In this document: positions 41,997-55,790 of the stretch, piece by piece
Layout of the letters: each line of letters begins with the position of its first letter
Position numbering within the stretch: the first letter of the stretch is position 1
Assembly (NCBI GenBank): GCA_003439945.1
Contig: QVRM01001782.1
Location: 1,380,001 to 1,444,000 of the forward strand
Reading direction: 5' to 3'
Source of the DNA: Dermanyssus gallinae
Lineage: Eukaryota; Arthropoda; Arachnida; Mesostigmata; Dermanyssidae
Length of the DNA: 64,000 nucleotides
The notes under the pieces: model-generated
The model's input: the letters and a program-made list of their open reading frames with translations, nothing else
Told to the model about the DNA's origin: nothing
The model's database searches: none
Made by a program: the position numbers and the translations under genes

Positions 41997-44900
41997 ACAA
42001 TGCAGAAAGTCCTATAGAGTTTGAAATGCGGTCGATGACTTTGCTCTGGCTCTCTGAAGTACTTGCCTGCCAAGGTGCCCAGTTCTAGGGAGTTACACTC
42101 CCTCCCTCCCAAACACACACATACCGGGAACACTTACACAGTAGTTGGAAAATAATTGATTTTAATTCTTCTCCGAGTAGTAGTAGTAGTAGTAGTAGTA
42201 GGAGTGGGGGCTACTAGTAGTGGCAATTGTAACACAGTTGTCGTGTGTCCCTGCCAATTTGTCGTAGTAAAACAAAAGGAATCGAATAATCGAGCTGTTC
42301 GAAACGGAAACTATTTTGTGTTTCTGCTGCTGCTGCTGCTGTTGTGAACTACATCAACAGTGCCGCGCGAGCAATTTGATCAACTTCTTGCCACCAACGC
42401 TGCCGAGCTGTACGAACACATCCTCCTTAATAGAGCCTTTACTGAACTTTATTTCTCTCCGTTTTTTTTTCTATCTCTGTGTCCGCAACCTTGCCACTGT
42501 ATCTATCCGTCTCTCTATGGATCGATCCCTCTCTCTTTCCCGTTATCCATATGACTAGTCACGCATTGTGCAAGTAAGTGGTGCACGAACACGATGATCG
42601 TTCGCACAGTAAGTAGTAAAAGTTCTCAGACGGACGACTCACTCCGTCTGCAGCTGTCGATGATGACAACGTTTCTAAACGTAACCGCACCCGAGAGTGA
42701 GTGGGTTTACCAGTCTCAAGTCATGCTCACTTCTGTAGTTGTCGTTGTGTTGGTTGGTGTTGGCGGCCGAGTTTGCTGTGCCAGTTAATCGAGACGGCAA
42801 ATAAGCATGCTGATTGATGATGGTGGCGAAAACAACATCGATCTATCTATCTATGTACGTCCGTCCACGCGTCCGAACGACACGTCTCTGTTATGATTCT
42901 CGCGCGCCTTTCTCCAACAGTAGGGCCCACCTAGCCAGCCAATCGAACGCGACGCGAACGCCACCACAGTGGTCGTCGTCGGCCGCGGCAGACGTCCACG
43001 GTGGCCAGCCGACCGACTGACCGAGATGACTACAACGGCAACAACAACAACAACAACAACGATAACAATAACCGACCCACCGGCCGCTACTGAGCTAAGC
43101 GGGCCCCTGCCATTGAGTGGTGCGTCGTTGCCATTGAGCTATGCGCGGTGGTGGCCGCCAAAGTGCGCGGCGCCCGCGCAACTCCACGCACCCCACCACC
43201 ACCACCACCACCACCACCATCACATTGAACATCAGCGATAGCAAAAGAACTGTCCCGTTGGGACAGTCCATCATCAAGATCGACGATCTCGATCGATAGC
43301 TTTGCCAAGTGTGCCGGCATGCAGCACTTAAACTCTCATTTGATGTGGCGGCTACCAAACCATGCCGACACAGAACGCAGCTGAAGGGCCATCTGTCTGT
43401 GAGCTTTTGATCTGCTGATTATACGCCAAAGTTTCTTCTGTTATTCCAAAAACATATTTATATAGAATACACAATGTATATATATATATATAAGATTACA
43501 GATCAAACGCAAATAGTCGTATTAGCTCACGACTATTATACCTAGGTCTAAAGGTAGGCCGTGCTCTGAGATGACACTTTATGAATTAGGTGAGTGTTTG
43601 CAAGCCGTCCTATTTCTGTTCATTTCACAAGTAATTGAGGTGTTCGACTATACGTGTACCGTACTAACTACCCACTATCCAACCGTGATTGCGGCGGTGG
43701 ACCGTCACTGGCGATTCTATCTAGTTTGGCGGTTTCTACCGGCAGAAAGCCCGCTCTTTCGAACTTTTCGAAACTGGCTGAGCGACAGCGGCCCGTCGTC
43801 TGCTCTACTCGGCTTTGCTCAGGATCGAAGGACGAAGAACAACAACAAGAGCAGTAGAGCAGCAGTGCTGTTTTTTCCTTTCTCCTCTCCTGAGCGGCGG
43901 CGGCGGCGGCGGTCGTCTGCTCAAGCAGACGACTCGAGCCCACCATCAACTGTCTTCTGGTGATAGTGGTAGAAATTGACGTCCGGGTGAGTGCGTGGAC
44001 GGCTGGTCCTCACCACCTCACCACGCTCTCCATCCAAGCATATAGGTGTTTAAGTCTCTGTGCCTGTGAATCTCTCACCCTCTCTCGATTCCCTTCCCCC
44101 CCACCCGCCCCCCTGTCTTTCTTTCTCTCTACGTGTGTATCTATTTACCTATTCACCTATCTAGCAATGAGTGAATATAGATGGTGGTAGAGTTAGAAGT
44201 TGTGGAGGCTGTATTGCGAACTTGGACTACGTATATGTATTATTATTATTATTGTTATGATTATGATATATTATTACCAACATCATTGCAAAATCTGTCT
44301 GCGCCGTAAATGGTAGTCAAATTGGGCGCCGACTGACCGAAGACAAAGGTGTGTGATGCTGCATTGACAACCTGACTACAAACCTCCATCTCCACCACAA
44401 TCAGCCCACCAACTAGTTTAGACTAGTAGAGATTTACTCTTATCCGACCTAGTGCTGCTGCTGCTGCTGCTGCTGCCGCTACGACGAAGAGAAGCAACAA
44501 ATCACCTCGCGGCGATTAACAGCTGGAGCCTGTAGTGAGTAGAAATAGTAGATTGTAGCAAACATTCAAGCAGCCTTTGTATGTATGTATGTATGTATAT
44601 ATGTCTATCTGTCTGTAGCAGCAGCATTAGCAACAACAACAACAACAACAGCTGCAAAAGTGGCGGTGAGCCGCGCCATCCAGTCTCGCACGAGTTCAGC
44701 TGTGGCGGTGCTGTTGCTGCTACAGATACTGATCCTGGTGGTGGTGGTGGTGGTGGTGTTGAAAAGCAAGCAGTGTTTGGATTTGATCATCATCATCATC
44801 ATCATATTATTATTATTATTATTGGATCCTGGTTGATGATGACAAGGAGGATGGTGTGTTGTATATCGTTGTTTATAAGGTGCTTGATGAGATAGATGCT

Positions 44901-45481
44901 CATGAGGCTGGAGTTGCGAACAGCTGCGAAAACGATCAGCATTTCATCAATGGAACAAACAACTGACAGGATGCAAATGAAGGTGGTCGGAAGAATTGGC
45001 GGGATCTAGTGTTGTTGTTGTTGTTGTCGTTGTCGTCGTCGTCGTTGTTGTCGTTAATAGTTTTGTTGTTGTTGTTGTCGTCGTTGTCGTTGTTATTGAT
45101 TCGATGTGTCATGTTGTTGACCCACCACCGACTACTTCTAGGAGAAGTAATCACCAACCAACCTTACTTCAGACATAACATATTTTCATCTTACATGTTT
45201 AAGACGAATATAATCGAATTATACACGATTACCTCTATGAAATGTAAACTTATAATGCGTATGTTTCTACTTTTTCGAATGATTGCAATCGTAATCCGAG
45301 GGCTGGCATCAGCTGTTGAGGCAGTTCACTGCCTCAAACAGGCCGATCGAGAGCCGATCGGTGGCTGCTAGTATGGTTTTGCCTTTAGTTTAGGCTCTCC
45401 CGGAGCAATGACTAACCGTGAATTGTATGGGATGCTTGACTTGCGTTGACATTACTGAACTGTTGTTATAGTTGTTGTTGT

Positions 45482-45513
<32 letters not shown>

Positions 45514-46228
45514 TAGTTGCTTTTGTTTCTTATAAGGGTATACTAATCTTTCGGACGGGCAGGTGGGTGGTTGAGGAAGCAAGCTTTATGAACGTATATG
45601 CATGCATGCACAAACAACATGCGTGCACTATCTAGTATATCTAGAATGCCTGCGGTGCTGGTTTAGATTCGTCGTGTGATGGCTATAAAGCAATTCGGTT
45701 GTTACTTTACCAGCTCTCTCGGAGTAGTGTATCGGAGAGGCGTCAGCACGCGGGTAATTTATGTGTGCCGGCTTGTTGTTGTTGTTGTTGTTCTCGGCAT
45801 TGTTGTCACCGTCCTATTCTCATTGTTGCCGTTATCGTCGTCGTCATTGTAGTTGTTGTTGTTCTTGCTGTTGTTATTGTTGTTGTCGTCTTCGTCGTCA
45901 TTGTCTGCGGTCATACGCTTTCTTACTGATCATGTCTGAGTCTTGTGTTCCTTCTGCCTTTTCTTTCTTTTTGTGTGGAAAATAATTAATTTATGGTAAT
46001 AATCAATCATCATCATGATAATTATTACTATCGTGTTATTGTGCAGATGTCGATATTGTCGACAATCATCATGTTGAGTTACAACAACGAAACTAGTTAG
46101 CTAATTGACGGCGAAACAACAAACGAAAATAGTTAGTTAGTTGGCGGATTATATATATATATATATACACAAAAAAAACACATTGATCTAATATATTATG
46201 TTTACAAGAAGAGTTTCTTTTTAATTCA

Positions 46229-46253
46229 CGGCCGTCAATCTCCTGATTGACGG
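46229..46253. repeat. 11-bp GC-rich hairpin
   Basis: GGCCGTCAATC and GATTGACGGCC are exact inverse arms around a 4-nt loop. It could be a transcription terminator-like or random palindrome; no gene is next to it. Confidence 0.5.
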
Positions 46254-47330
46254 CCACATTGATGGCCGTGACCAGCCGCGTGTCGAGCGAGCAAGAGTGG
46301 GAGGGATGCATGGATGGATGGACAGATAGATGGAAAAGGCGAGGCAATGAGGTTGATTGGTTGACTGACCGTCTCGGTGGTTGTGGTCAGCTGACTGTTT
46401 TGGCTGTCACTAAGTCATACTCGAGACCGGGGAGAGGGAGATGGGGTGAGCGAAGAGAAGAGAGGGGGGAGAGAGACAGAGAGACACGGACAGAGCCCCG
46501 CACCTCTCCTCGATGGGCGGGCCTTTGCGCGCGGCCGGACGGTGGGGGGAGAAGACGTGTAACATTCTCCGGGGTCAGCTCAATACGACCATACGGTTCA
46601 GCTGGTCGCAGGTCGGTTCCGAACAGGTGAGCTAGCTGCACGCGCTCGTGAGCGAAGTCGGCATGACACACAGAAATCGTATCACAGTTGACAACCGTCA
46701 AAGTTGACAATTGTACACACAAATATATACAACTACAATATAGTTGACAACAATAGTTGATAACCGACTGTTCCGATACTCTTCCATGCGCGTGTAGGCA
46801 GGGCAGCGATTGCTATACGTGCAGGCGGGTAGAGAATGAGGTCCATGGCATATTAGCTAGTGATCGTTCTTGTTGTTGTTGTTGTTCGTATGGCGGTCGT
46901 CGTATAAGGTGTGCCAACAAGACATACCGAGCAGAAGAAGAAGAAGAATAAGAAGAAAAATGAGGTGATGAAAAACAGGAGAAAAGCGGTAATGAAGCTC
47001 GTTCGTAGCACCCAATTGTCGATGTCGACAGCACCAATAACGATTACAACAAATGACATGACTGCATACCTATCGCTTTCTCTCTGCAGCCTTGAACTAT
47101 GGCGAGCGCGCGATTAAGTACTGCCAGAATATTCGCTGAGGTGAATTTATGACCAAACTCCAAACAACAACAGCAGCAGCCGCAGCACTAGCACTATGCA
47201 ATAAGAAGAAAAAGAAGAAGAAGAGCAACACAATTGATATAAAGTACACATTTGACTGAGCTGAGTTGTTGTTGCTTCTACTACCACTTATACAATTGTT
47301 GTTGATATAAAATTGTACAAATATATGTAT

Positions 47331-47792
47331 ACATGGTGTTCCATAATTCGCTCAACAAATTTTTAGGTCTAGTTCAGCTGGGCAAAAAATATGTCTTCTA
47401 ATAGAATAAAGGGCGGAAATGTATTCTAAAAAATATTAATTGAGCGTGAAAAACAAAATGTAAAAACTGCAATGAGTTTCATTTCTTGAGAATGATTTAC
47501 AATACAACATTTGTTCTGCCTTGGGGCAACGTAGAACATAATTCAACTTTTCTTCCAAACACGCAGGTACGATTGGTTTGTCGATAGGATGACTGGGACT
47601 CTCGCAATCGCAAATTTAGTAAAGATATGTCAGGATAAAAAGCTCGATACAACAACGTTTGGTAATTTCGCTTTCACTTCAAAATAATACATTTCCGCCC
47701 CTCGTTCCATTGCAAAAAAAAATATGTTTTTGCCGAGTTGTACTAGACCTCAAAGATTGGGGGCGAATTCTGAAACACTCTGTGTACACATA
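47331..47792. mobile_element. Long-inverted-repeat (MITE-like) element, complete copy
   Basis: The left end GTGTTCCATAATTCGC and the inverted right end GTGTTTCAGAATTCGCCC correspond. Similarity continues inward through AGGTCTAGT(T/A)CA(G/A)CT and on to GGGCGGAAATGTATT, so each arm is over 100 bp. The interior holds no coding capacity. A related partial copy lies at 40612-40830. It is probably a non-autonomous DNA transposon. Confidence 0.7.
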
Positions 47793-48020
47793 TATAAAGT
47801 TTACGAATCAACTTCGTGAGCATCCGCCCAGAACAACAGCCAGTTGGGCCGAAGACGATTTCTCATTTTCTTAGCGCTTCCTATGGCAGCTTGTGCGTTT
47901 CTCCTTCTTCCACTGAGGTCATTATCGCTGTGGCTTTCCCTCATTGAACGTCTAAATACTGGCTTCTTGAAGAGTGGCCACTCTTATTTCCTAATCTTTT
48001 CGTTAGTTCCGATTAAAATA

Positions 48021-48165
48021 ATCCAGTTGATTTGCCTGGACTCGGATGCGTTTTGAATGATTAATGTACTAAATCGAACTAGAACTACTACGGCTAGTGT
48101 GTTCCAGTTCGAGTTAGTACATTAATCATTCAAAACGCATCCAACTCCAGGTAAATCAACTGGAT
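48021..48165. repeat. Foldback element, about 60-bp arms
   Basis: The left arm runs from ATCCAGTTGATTTGCCTGGA through GGATGCGTTTTGAATGATTA to about 48080. The right arm (about 48105-48165) is its reverse complement with only a few mismatches. The short spacer has no coding capacity. The right end runs into a short (TA)n tract. It looks like a MITE. Confidence 0.75.
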
Positions 48166-50870
48166 ATATATATATATAAATAAAGTGATTACATATCGAC
48201 TGACGTCTGATCTGTGTCTAAAATTGCAGGAAGAGCTGTGCGTCTTGGCAGCAAAAAGCCCGGCGGACGGCCGGAGACTCGTTGTTCCTCGTGTGTCAGC
48301 CACAGCCGTCGCGGTAGCATCGAAGAAGCATCACGGTCAATAACGACAGCCTAATAGTTGCGTAAAATGAGAGCGACGTATGTAGGCGGTATTCATTGAC
48401 ACGTGTTTCTGGGGCTTCTGGAGGTGGTCGCAGATAAGCTGAAAACGGTGCCAGAGAATCGCCGACACCTGTTGGTGCTAGATACGGCGGGTGACGCTTG
48501 CGCTCGTGAAGTGATTGTCGTTGGCGCGTACTCTATCTCTCTCTCTCTCTAGGTATCGCCGATATCATCAGGGGCGCAACAGCTTCGGCGCCTTGATCGA
48601 TCCTCTGATCTAACCAAACGACTAATGGCCGTTAAGACAACGGCTAAGACAGCGTTGCTTTAGCTGTTTTCTCTTCGTTCCGGGCAGAATGGGAAAGTAT
48701 CAACACTTATAGAACCACGGCTGGTGGTGTTCAGGTGTCGACCTTGCAGCTACTGCTGTAGTAGTGGTTGTTCTTAAGGCTTCCGTTGTGTTAACGTTCT
48801 GTTGTTGGTATAACTGCTGTTGGTGTTGTTAACGTGTCGGTTGTTAACGCCTCTCCTGCCTTTACCTGTAGCAAGGTTGTGTCGAGTTTATCATTGGCAG
48901 CAACGACGACAACAATAACAACAACAACAACAACAGCAGCAACGGCGACAACAACAACAACAATAAAAACAGCAACAGCAGCAGCAACGACAACAACAAC
49001 AACAACAGCATCAATAACAACAAGTCGACTTTATGTTGATGCGGGCAGCGGGCTGTGGTTATGGTTGTGGTTGTTGTAGTGGCGCCCGCGGTGGTGGTGG
49101 TGGTTTCGTAGCCAAAGCGCGCGGCTTAGTTCGCGTGCTCCGGGCTAGACGGCGCTGGAGAGCGACGGCGGCGACGGCGGCCTGCGATCAACACATTTGA
49201 GTGTGGTGGGTCTGCGTGAGCTAGCGGCGGCGGCGGCCGCCGATATATCGTTGGCTCAGCCTTCCTGTCAGCTAGCCAGCGAGCCAGGCAGGCAGGCAGC
49301 CAGCCAGCCAGCCAGCCTCCGTCTTCGGATCTGCCTTTACCTCACTCAGCCTGTGCTTTTGCAGCCCGCTGCCGCGGCTGCTGCTACCACCACTGCTGCC
49401 GCCGCCTCCGCCGGGCCTTAGGTCCTTCGTCCTCATAGGAATCATCATCATCATCATCGTCGTCGTCGTCTTCGTTGTCGTTGTCGTCATCATCGTCGTC
49501 TTCGTTGTTGTCATCGTAGTCTGCGGCCTGCCCATCATATATCGGACATTCGACCAGGCGTTCTTTGGTTCGTCCATTCGTCCGTTCGTCCATCCGTCCG
49601 TGCATCCACCTACCTACCTATCTACCTACCTACGTAGCCAGCTAGACATCCCCATCGCACATTGTTGACTCATCTACCTTTTCAGCCTGCCTGCCTGCCA
49701 GCCAGCCAACCACCCAGTCAACCAACCTAACGTCCGGCACCCAACCTTCGGAGGAAGTGCTTGCTTAGCCTTCGACAACAGCAACAGCAGCGACGACTGC
49801 GGGGTCAATTCTTTTGTTGCCAACAACATCAGAATCATCAGCAGCAGCAGCAGCATTATCATCACCACCATCGCCATCAGTAGTAGGCACACTGCTGCTA
49901 CAAGCGCTAACCAACAACACTGACTAGCAGTACTACTAACCAGCAGCGTGAGAAGCTGCGGTGTGACTGACTCGGTGACAACTACTATTACTACGGGCCA
50001 CAGTATTGTACGGGTAAACAGCCGTGTTGTCTACGAATCGACCAATCTTCATCTTCATCGACGACGCTGTGCTCTCTGTGCTCACCGTGTTGGCATCGAT
50101 CGTTTTGCTCGGTGTTTGTGGCGGCTCGTCATGAGTGAAGAGTTGAGCGTGATGGAGAACGAACCTCGACGAGGGCCGAGGTGATGATGTCTATCAGACG
50201 AGCCGCCTCCTGCCGTCGAGTAACGTCATCATCATCGTCGTCGTCGTCGTTGTCGTCGCCGTCATCTTCTGCGGCCGCCCTCGCTGCTACTGCTGCTGCT
50301 GACGACGCCCCCGTGGCCGCCCGCTACGTGCTGCTGTTTCGTTGTGGCCACCCCCAACTCAGATGGGGCGCGGGCCGGTGATGCGCGGACGGCAGCCGAG
50401 AAGAACAAAAAACAGCGGCCAGCAGTGTGCTGAGTGGTCGCCAGCGTCAGTTGACAGTTGACGCGTGGATGGGTGATTACGTACGGCGTACGACCTGTGA
50501 TTGCGCATGACGTACTGTCTGTGATTACGCACGGCTAACGTGTTTGGTTTTGCGTGCGCGCATGAGTGAATGCGTGCGTGCATACGATGCCGCCTATGAG
50601 AGGAGGCGGAACAAACGAGGACATAAGGACAGGGCAATTCCAGCAGCAACAGCAATAGCAGAGCTACCAGCACCAACAGCAGTATCAGCAAGACTAGAAA
50701 GCTGAGAGAAAGAAGACGAGATTTCTTCGAGTTGCTCTCGTCGACTGAGGAGGACATGGGCAGAGAGCAGAGTACGTAGAGAGTACGTCAGTGCACACAA
50801 AGTGGCAGGAGCCCCGCCGCTCTAGCAGCAGCGGTGGAGGCGGCCGTAGTCGGAAGAGGAAGCGGAGCAA

Positions 50871-50907
<37 letters not shown>

Positions 50908-52604
50908 ACGAATATATCGACAGCCAGTCGCCAGAAGACCGTGAGATTGCTGTAGATGTGTCACACAGTATGCACACATATAGACACACACACACACACA
51001 CGTGCACACACGATGGTGGGATTCAAAGCAAGATAAGATAGCACATAACGGCTGCAGCACAGTCGCGTATAGTATTATGCCGGCCGCGCGTGTCCCAGTG
51101 CTGCAGGCAGTGAGTGTGGGTTAACCAACCAGTCAATCAGTCGAGCGGAGGAGTCAGTGGTGGTGGTGGTGCTGGGGCCAATTACCAAGTCTAGTGTGAG
51201 AAACGAGTGCAGAGGAGACGACATACGCTCAGGCACAAGGAAGAAAAGCCCGTGTCGGCAAACCGGGAAGGGCTAGAAGGAGGAGGCGGAGAAGAAATAA
51301 GGACCTGCGATAGTTACGGCGACCTCTCGCTAAGAGATACAGAGAGGGAGAGAGAGAGAGGAATTCCCGCCAGCCTCACAGCCAGTCAGCAAGCCAGTGA
51401 GGTAATTTATTTTTTGTTTGGTTTTTCTTTATTTCTTTCTTGCTTGGTTGCTTGCGCTCATTTTTCTCTCAACCACCCTCCGTTCGAGTATTCGAGGCGA
51501 ACGAGCGAGTGGTGGGGAACAAGCGCATCCTCCAGTGATCATGGAGGAACACTGGGTAGGGTATTATAATCAGCAACAGAAGCAGAAACAACAGCTACAA
51601 AAATCACAACCAGAACAGAAGCAACAACAAGGACAACAACATCAACGAGTACATCAACAGCAACAACAAGAGCAACATCATCAATCCGGCTATCACCTCA
51701 GAGATGCCCAAGAGCTACTGCATTACGTTTCGTTGTTACGCTTTCCTCCACCGCTTTTGTTGTTGCTGTCATCTTTCGTGATACGTGTTGTAGGAGGGCC
51801 AAAACATCTTGCCACTATTTCATATTCTACTGCTACTACTACGACGACGACGACGACGACTACTGATAATGTTATTGACGCTATTGCCGATGGTGGTGAT
51901 GATGCCGTTCGAGGTGGATATGGGTTTGTTGCTAGTGAAGGCGTCCTGGCCGCCGTCTGAGACCTCTCCAACGTCGATGACGACGACGACGACAGTGATA
52001 ACAACAACACAGACGGAGACAGCAGCAGCCGAAGCAGCCGTAACAACAAGAACAAGAAACGCCAATAGCAGCCAATCCAAGCGGTGTTGTGTCTACGAGT
52101 AAATCGTTGAAATAGGAAGCCGAAGCAGCAACAGCAGCATCAACCGTAGAAGAAGGAGAAAATGTAGGAGAATCAACCTCAACCGTTCCTGCGCAGTGAA
52201 GTATTCGACTGTGGCCTCTCAGTGGCCTCTTGGTGGGTGGCTCGTGCTCGTGTTCGTGCTGGCCTGTACTCTAAGGCCGGCTGTCGGCTTTTGCGGCTAT
52301 GCCTGTCACGCGCGCACGCATTCTCGTTTGCATTTCTCTTGCTGGCTCTCTCCATCGCTCTTGCATCATTGTTTAGCTGGCAATCAATTCAACCAATTAA
52401 CCAACCGACCAACCAATCGACCAATTAATCAATCAATCAGCCAGAAATCAATCCACCGTGTTCGGGTGGCCGGCAGTGCTCTGATCTACATTGCGCGAAG
52501 CTGCTGCCTTTGCTGCTGCTACTGCGACTGCTGATGTGCTGTATGTGCTGTTGTGGTGTCTAGGCCTAGCGCGGTATCTTTGACAACAAAGGAACGGCGA
52601 CATC

Positions 52605-52717
52605 ATGGCGGACTTGGAGGCGGTCCTGGCCGACGTCTCCTACCTCATGGCCATGGAGAAGTCGAAGTCGACGCCAGCTGCGCGAGCTAGCAAGAAGATT
52701 GCCCTTCCGGATCCCAG
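52605..52717 (+). CDS. GRK2: GRK2/3-type GPCR kinase, first coding exon (partial gene)
   Basis: The reading frame from ATG 52605 encodes [19 protein letters not shown] followed by [15 protein letters not shown]. This is essentially the invariant N-terminus of the beta-adrenergic receptor kinase family (GRK2/3; Gprk1 in Drosophila). The N-terminal helix of this region docks on activated receptors. The exon ends CCCAG|GTAGGC after 37 codons plus 2 nt, where GRK2/3 genes also have their first intron as I recall. The RGS-homology, kinase and PH domain exons are not visible in the remaining 11 kb, so intron 1 runs past the window end. The product would phosphorylate agonist-bound GPCRs at the plasma membrane. 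GRK2 and GRK3 cannot be told apart from this exon. Confidence 0.93.
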
Positions 52718-54789
52718 GTAGGCGCGTCGAACGACAACAACAAAAACAACAACAACAACAGTAATCCCAATAGACGTCTACTTCTAATATGATTATTTTC
52801 ACGACTGTCACTTATTTACTACGACTACTTCTACTGCTACTACTACGAAACGTTTTGTCTACTACAACGATAAAGCACCTACTATTTGCACATTGTATAC
52901 AAACGGAAGGGCAGTTCGTTCTATTGGTGCCGTCGCTCAAAGGGATGTGCTTGTTATAGATTGGCGTGAATTGTATTGAGTGATATAGTTATGCACGTAT
53001 TGTATCACTGGCACCAGCTATTGACGCTTTTAATAACATCTTTATTACTCTCACAATCACTTTATGTGGACTGAGAGCTATTCAGTCGGGGCTGGAGGTA
53101 TTGACGTTGATCTCACAGAGTAGCATAGAGAGAAAGAGATAGGAAAAGTGGGGTAAACAGAGAAGAAAATCTCTCTCTCTCTCTCTCTCTTTCTATATAT
53201 AGATATATATACGTATATATGAGTGTATGGTCCCCCAATTGTCGTGCCCCGTCAAAGGTTATCGATTTGGACGACAACGGCGAATGTTCTCTTCCGATCG
53301 GGCACCGAGCTATTTATTTTTTTGCGGTATATCATGGCGATGTCAGCTGATGGGGTCGAAACTTGTCGCCGGGCAAGAGGAAATTGCACGCTTGTTACAC
53401 AGAGAGGTCTCGCTCATGCATCTCTACGCAAGCCAGACAGCAAGACAAGATAACGAGAACGATCGGAGATCTAGACGCATCTCAACGCTAGCATTAGCGG
53501 CAGTATTCTGAAAGAACGCCCACTCACGCTGGGTCATTTTTTCCGTGGAGCTTTATTTGATTAGTATTGTTCTTGTTGTGGTCTCGTTGTTGTTGTCGTC
53601 ATTGCTGTCAAGAAGCTGGCATTCGAGGTGTAGCGCCATAGATGGCCCCGTTGTTTGAGTTGTCGTCGTTGTAACAGCACTGACATTTGCGTATTGAAAG
53701 GACACAGGGGTCCGCACGATTATAGTTCCGGCCAGTAGCGACTATGGAAGCTATGAGTTTTAAGCTGCCCTGCACGCTGGCAACGTGCGGAACGTGCGGA
53801 TCGAAGTGTAGCGTGATCGAGACGGGGCTCGCTGACATCCCTCGTCATTGGTCGTATCGAGTGTGTGTCTGTTCAACGCTCATGCAGCGCTTTTGCCCTG
53901 TAATGGCCAATTGCCGATAAGCGGGATTCGCTGTCAACGAAGCGTAGAGATTGGCTGGCGCTGTTGTTGTTGTTGTTCTTCCTCTTCTTCGTAGTCAAAC
54001 ACGAAAAGCGTCTTTGCACAACGTTACGCGGGAGTCCTCAAACAGGGGGGGGGGGGCTATTGCAGGCTTTGCAACTATTGAGCGATTCTATCCAGTAGCA
54101 GGGGCAGGACAGAATCGCAGGAGAGGACACGCTCGTCATCTCACAGGTTGTGTTGGTGCGTCTCAGTGGTGCACGCACGTGCGAGCCACTGATTCAGATG
54201 AGCCACTCTCTGCGCCGTGACGCCGTGACGTGAGGAGACGGGCGTCACGACAACTGACTGGCTGACACGTGCCGCGTGTCAACCACTTGGAAGACGGATT
54301 CGTCGTTACAAGTATCCTTGCGGAATAATGACGCGCGCCGCTTTGGTAGGCGGCATACCGCCGGGCGTGCCCATGGCGGCATGGCGTGACTATGGCTTCA
54401 GCTCGATCGATGTCTTTACTGGTTCCGGCTTTATACTTTATACATACATACCTGCTTGTACACTATTGATTGATTGATCGAAATTGAGTAGAGTTGGTAA
54501 CGTGAGTGCATTGCATGCACTTGTCAATTTGCGGCCGCTGCCGGACGTGTCCAGTTTAGGAGATCGACATTTCGTCGTTCCGCAATGTGTACCACAGCAC
54601 AGTCAACAATGTCAAATCAGTGGCCCGAAGTGTTCATACATAGTAGTCGTCTACCAGCCGAGTGTTAAGGCCTGACTAGCGGCAGGCACAAAGTGGGATG
54701 TTGCCTTAGAATTTGTGTTTGTTTTCTTATGTTTTGAAATATTGATGTCAACTATGTCGTTAAATAACGATATCAAATGAAAATTCGTT

Positions 54790-55790
54790 CTAAGACAATT
54801 ATCTGGTAGAATGTTTTTTTCCAAGCCCCAAAAATGGCCGCAATACGGTTTGGTATTGATTCCCATTGAGTCACCAATTAGTTGCCGTGGGATACTACTC
54901 ATGCGCTCCAGAAGTAATGCTGGAGCTGGAATTTGGCTCTTACTTTTTGTGTCAGTTCATCCCACACACGTTCTATGGGATTCAGGTTGGGAGGCGGGAA
55001 ATTCAGGCTGGCTACTCCATTAAGCTAGGTCGAGGCTCTTCGAGGTACTCCCGAATAAATGCAACGGTGTGCGATCTGGAGCTGCCGTGCATAAAGATGA
55101 AATTTTTACCAACAGTCCTTGCATGAGGCGCGAGCTCGGTATTCCTGAGCCTAAGGATATTACACTCCAAAGTATGATAAAGCACCGCCGCCGTAACTGA
55201 CACGATTCACAATGGCAGATTGCGCAAGCTGTTCCCTTCGTCGTCGGTATGTATTATGTTTGCCGTATATCGTTTCCATAGAACGACATCGCGGTCTTAT
55301 CTGAACATAGAACGCCCTGCCATTAGCCAACGGGCCAATTTTCGTAACCTGATCTCGCGCAAACCAGCATCGTGCTAGACGGCGGGCTGTGACCAATTGA
55401 AATGGGCAGTGCACAGTGGGCCTGTAGGATTCAAGATTCATGATATGATGGTTTTTCTTCGCCTACTACTACAGAGAGCACTACCGAGCTGTTGACTTGA
55501 CGAGAAAACATTAAGTCGAGGATTTCGCAACGTATTCATGAAAACAAGACGGTTATGCTGACTAGTTGTTGCTCGAGCCCTGCCCGAACCCGCCCTCCGA
55601 TGGAAGGCGCCCGTGAGATATAGATACCGTTGGTATACTTTGCAAACGGTTTATTGGGGTTCATATTTAGTTGACGAGCTACAGAACTTTCTCTATAGCC
55701 AAGCTTCAAGCAAGCAAAGCAACGATCTAGACGGCTCGTTCTGGCGTGGTAGGTATCCAATTCTCACAACTCGTTGTTGGCTCATGCACT
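54790..55790 (-). mobile_element. Decayed Tc1-like transposon in GRK intron 1
   Basis: On the - strand, in pieces: an HTH region (FACLKLGYRESSVARQLNMN, about 55710-55640); a block SDKTAMSFYGND in one frame, with AIVNRVSYGGGALSYFGV in another (about 55300-55170), like Tc1 'LFSDESRF-GGGSVMVWGG'; then HGSSRSHTVAFIREYLEE (about 55100) corresponding to 'DNARPHTA', and 'WPA..SPDLNPIE'-like text after it in another frame. Many frameshifts and stops are present. Terminal repeats were not located. Confidence 0.75.

Larger units (their letters stand above)
39348..52604. other. Divergent intergenic / 5'-UTR region between PERK and GRK
   Basis: The two genes are transcribed away from each other across about 13 kb. 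The sequence is dominated by CAG/CAA, GTT, GTC and CTG-type repeats, for example (CAA)n at 48900-49020, (TAG)n at 42178-42203 and CAG runs near 50875. It becomes GC-rich from about 49080 to 50400. Open frames are mostly homopolymeric or of mixed simple repeats. The GC-rich part and the run-up to 52605 are probable promoter and 5' UTR of the GRK gene, possibly with untranslated exons that I cannot place. Confidence 0.55.

Noticed and set aside
43571..43963. 130-codon open frame near 43.6 kb
   Set aside because: No recognised family, ends in repeat-coded Arg/Ser runs, no supporting splice sites.
51418..51960. 180-codon Gln/Thr-rich open frame as a gene
   Set aside because: Composition follows CAA/CAG and ACG/ACT repeats; no domain, no splice logic; likely 5' UTR or repeat-driven frame.
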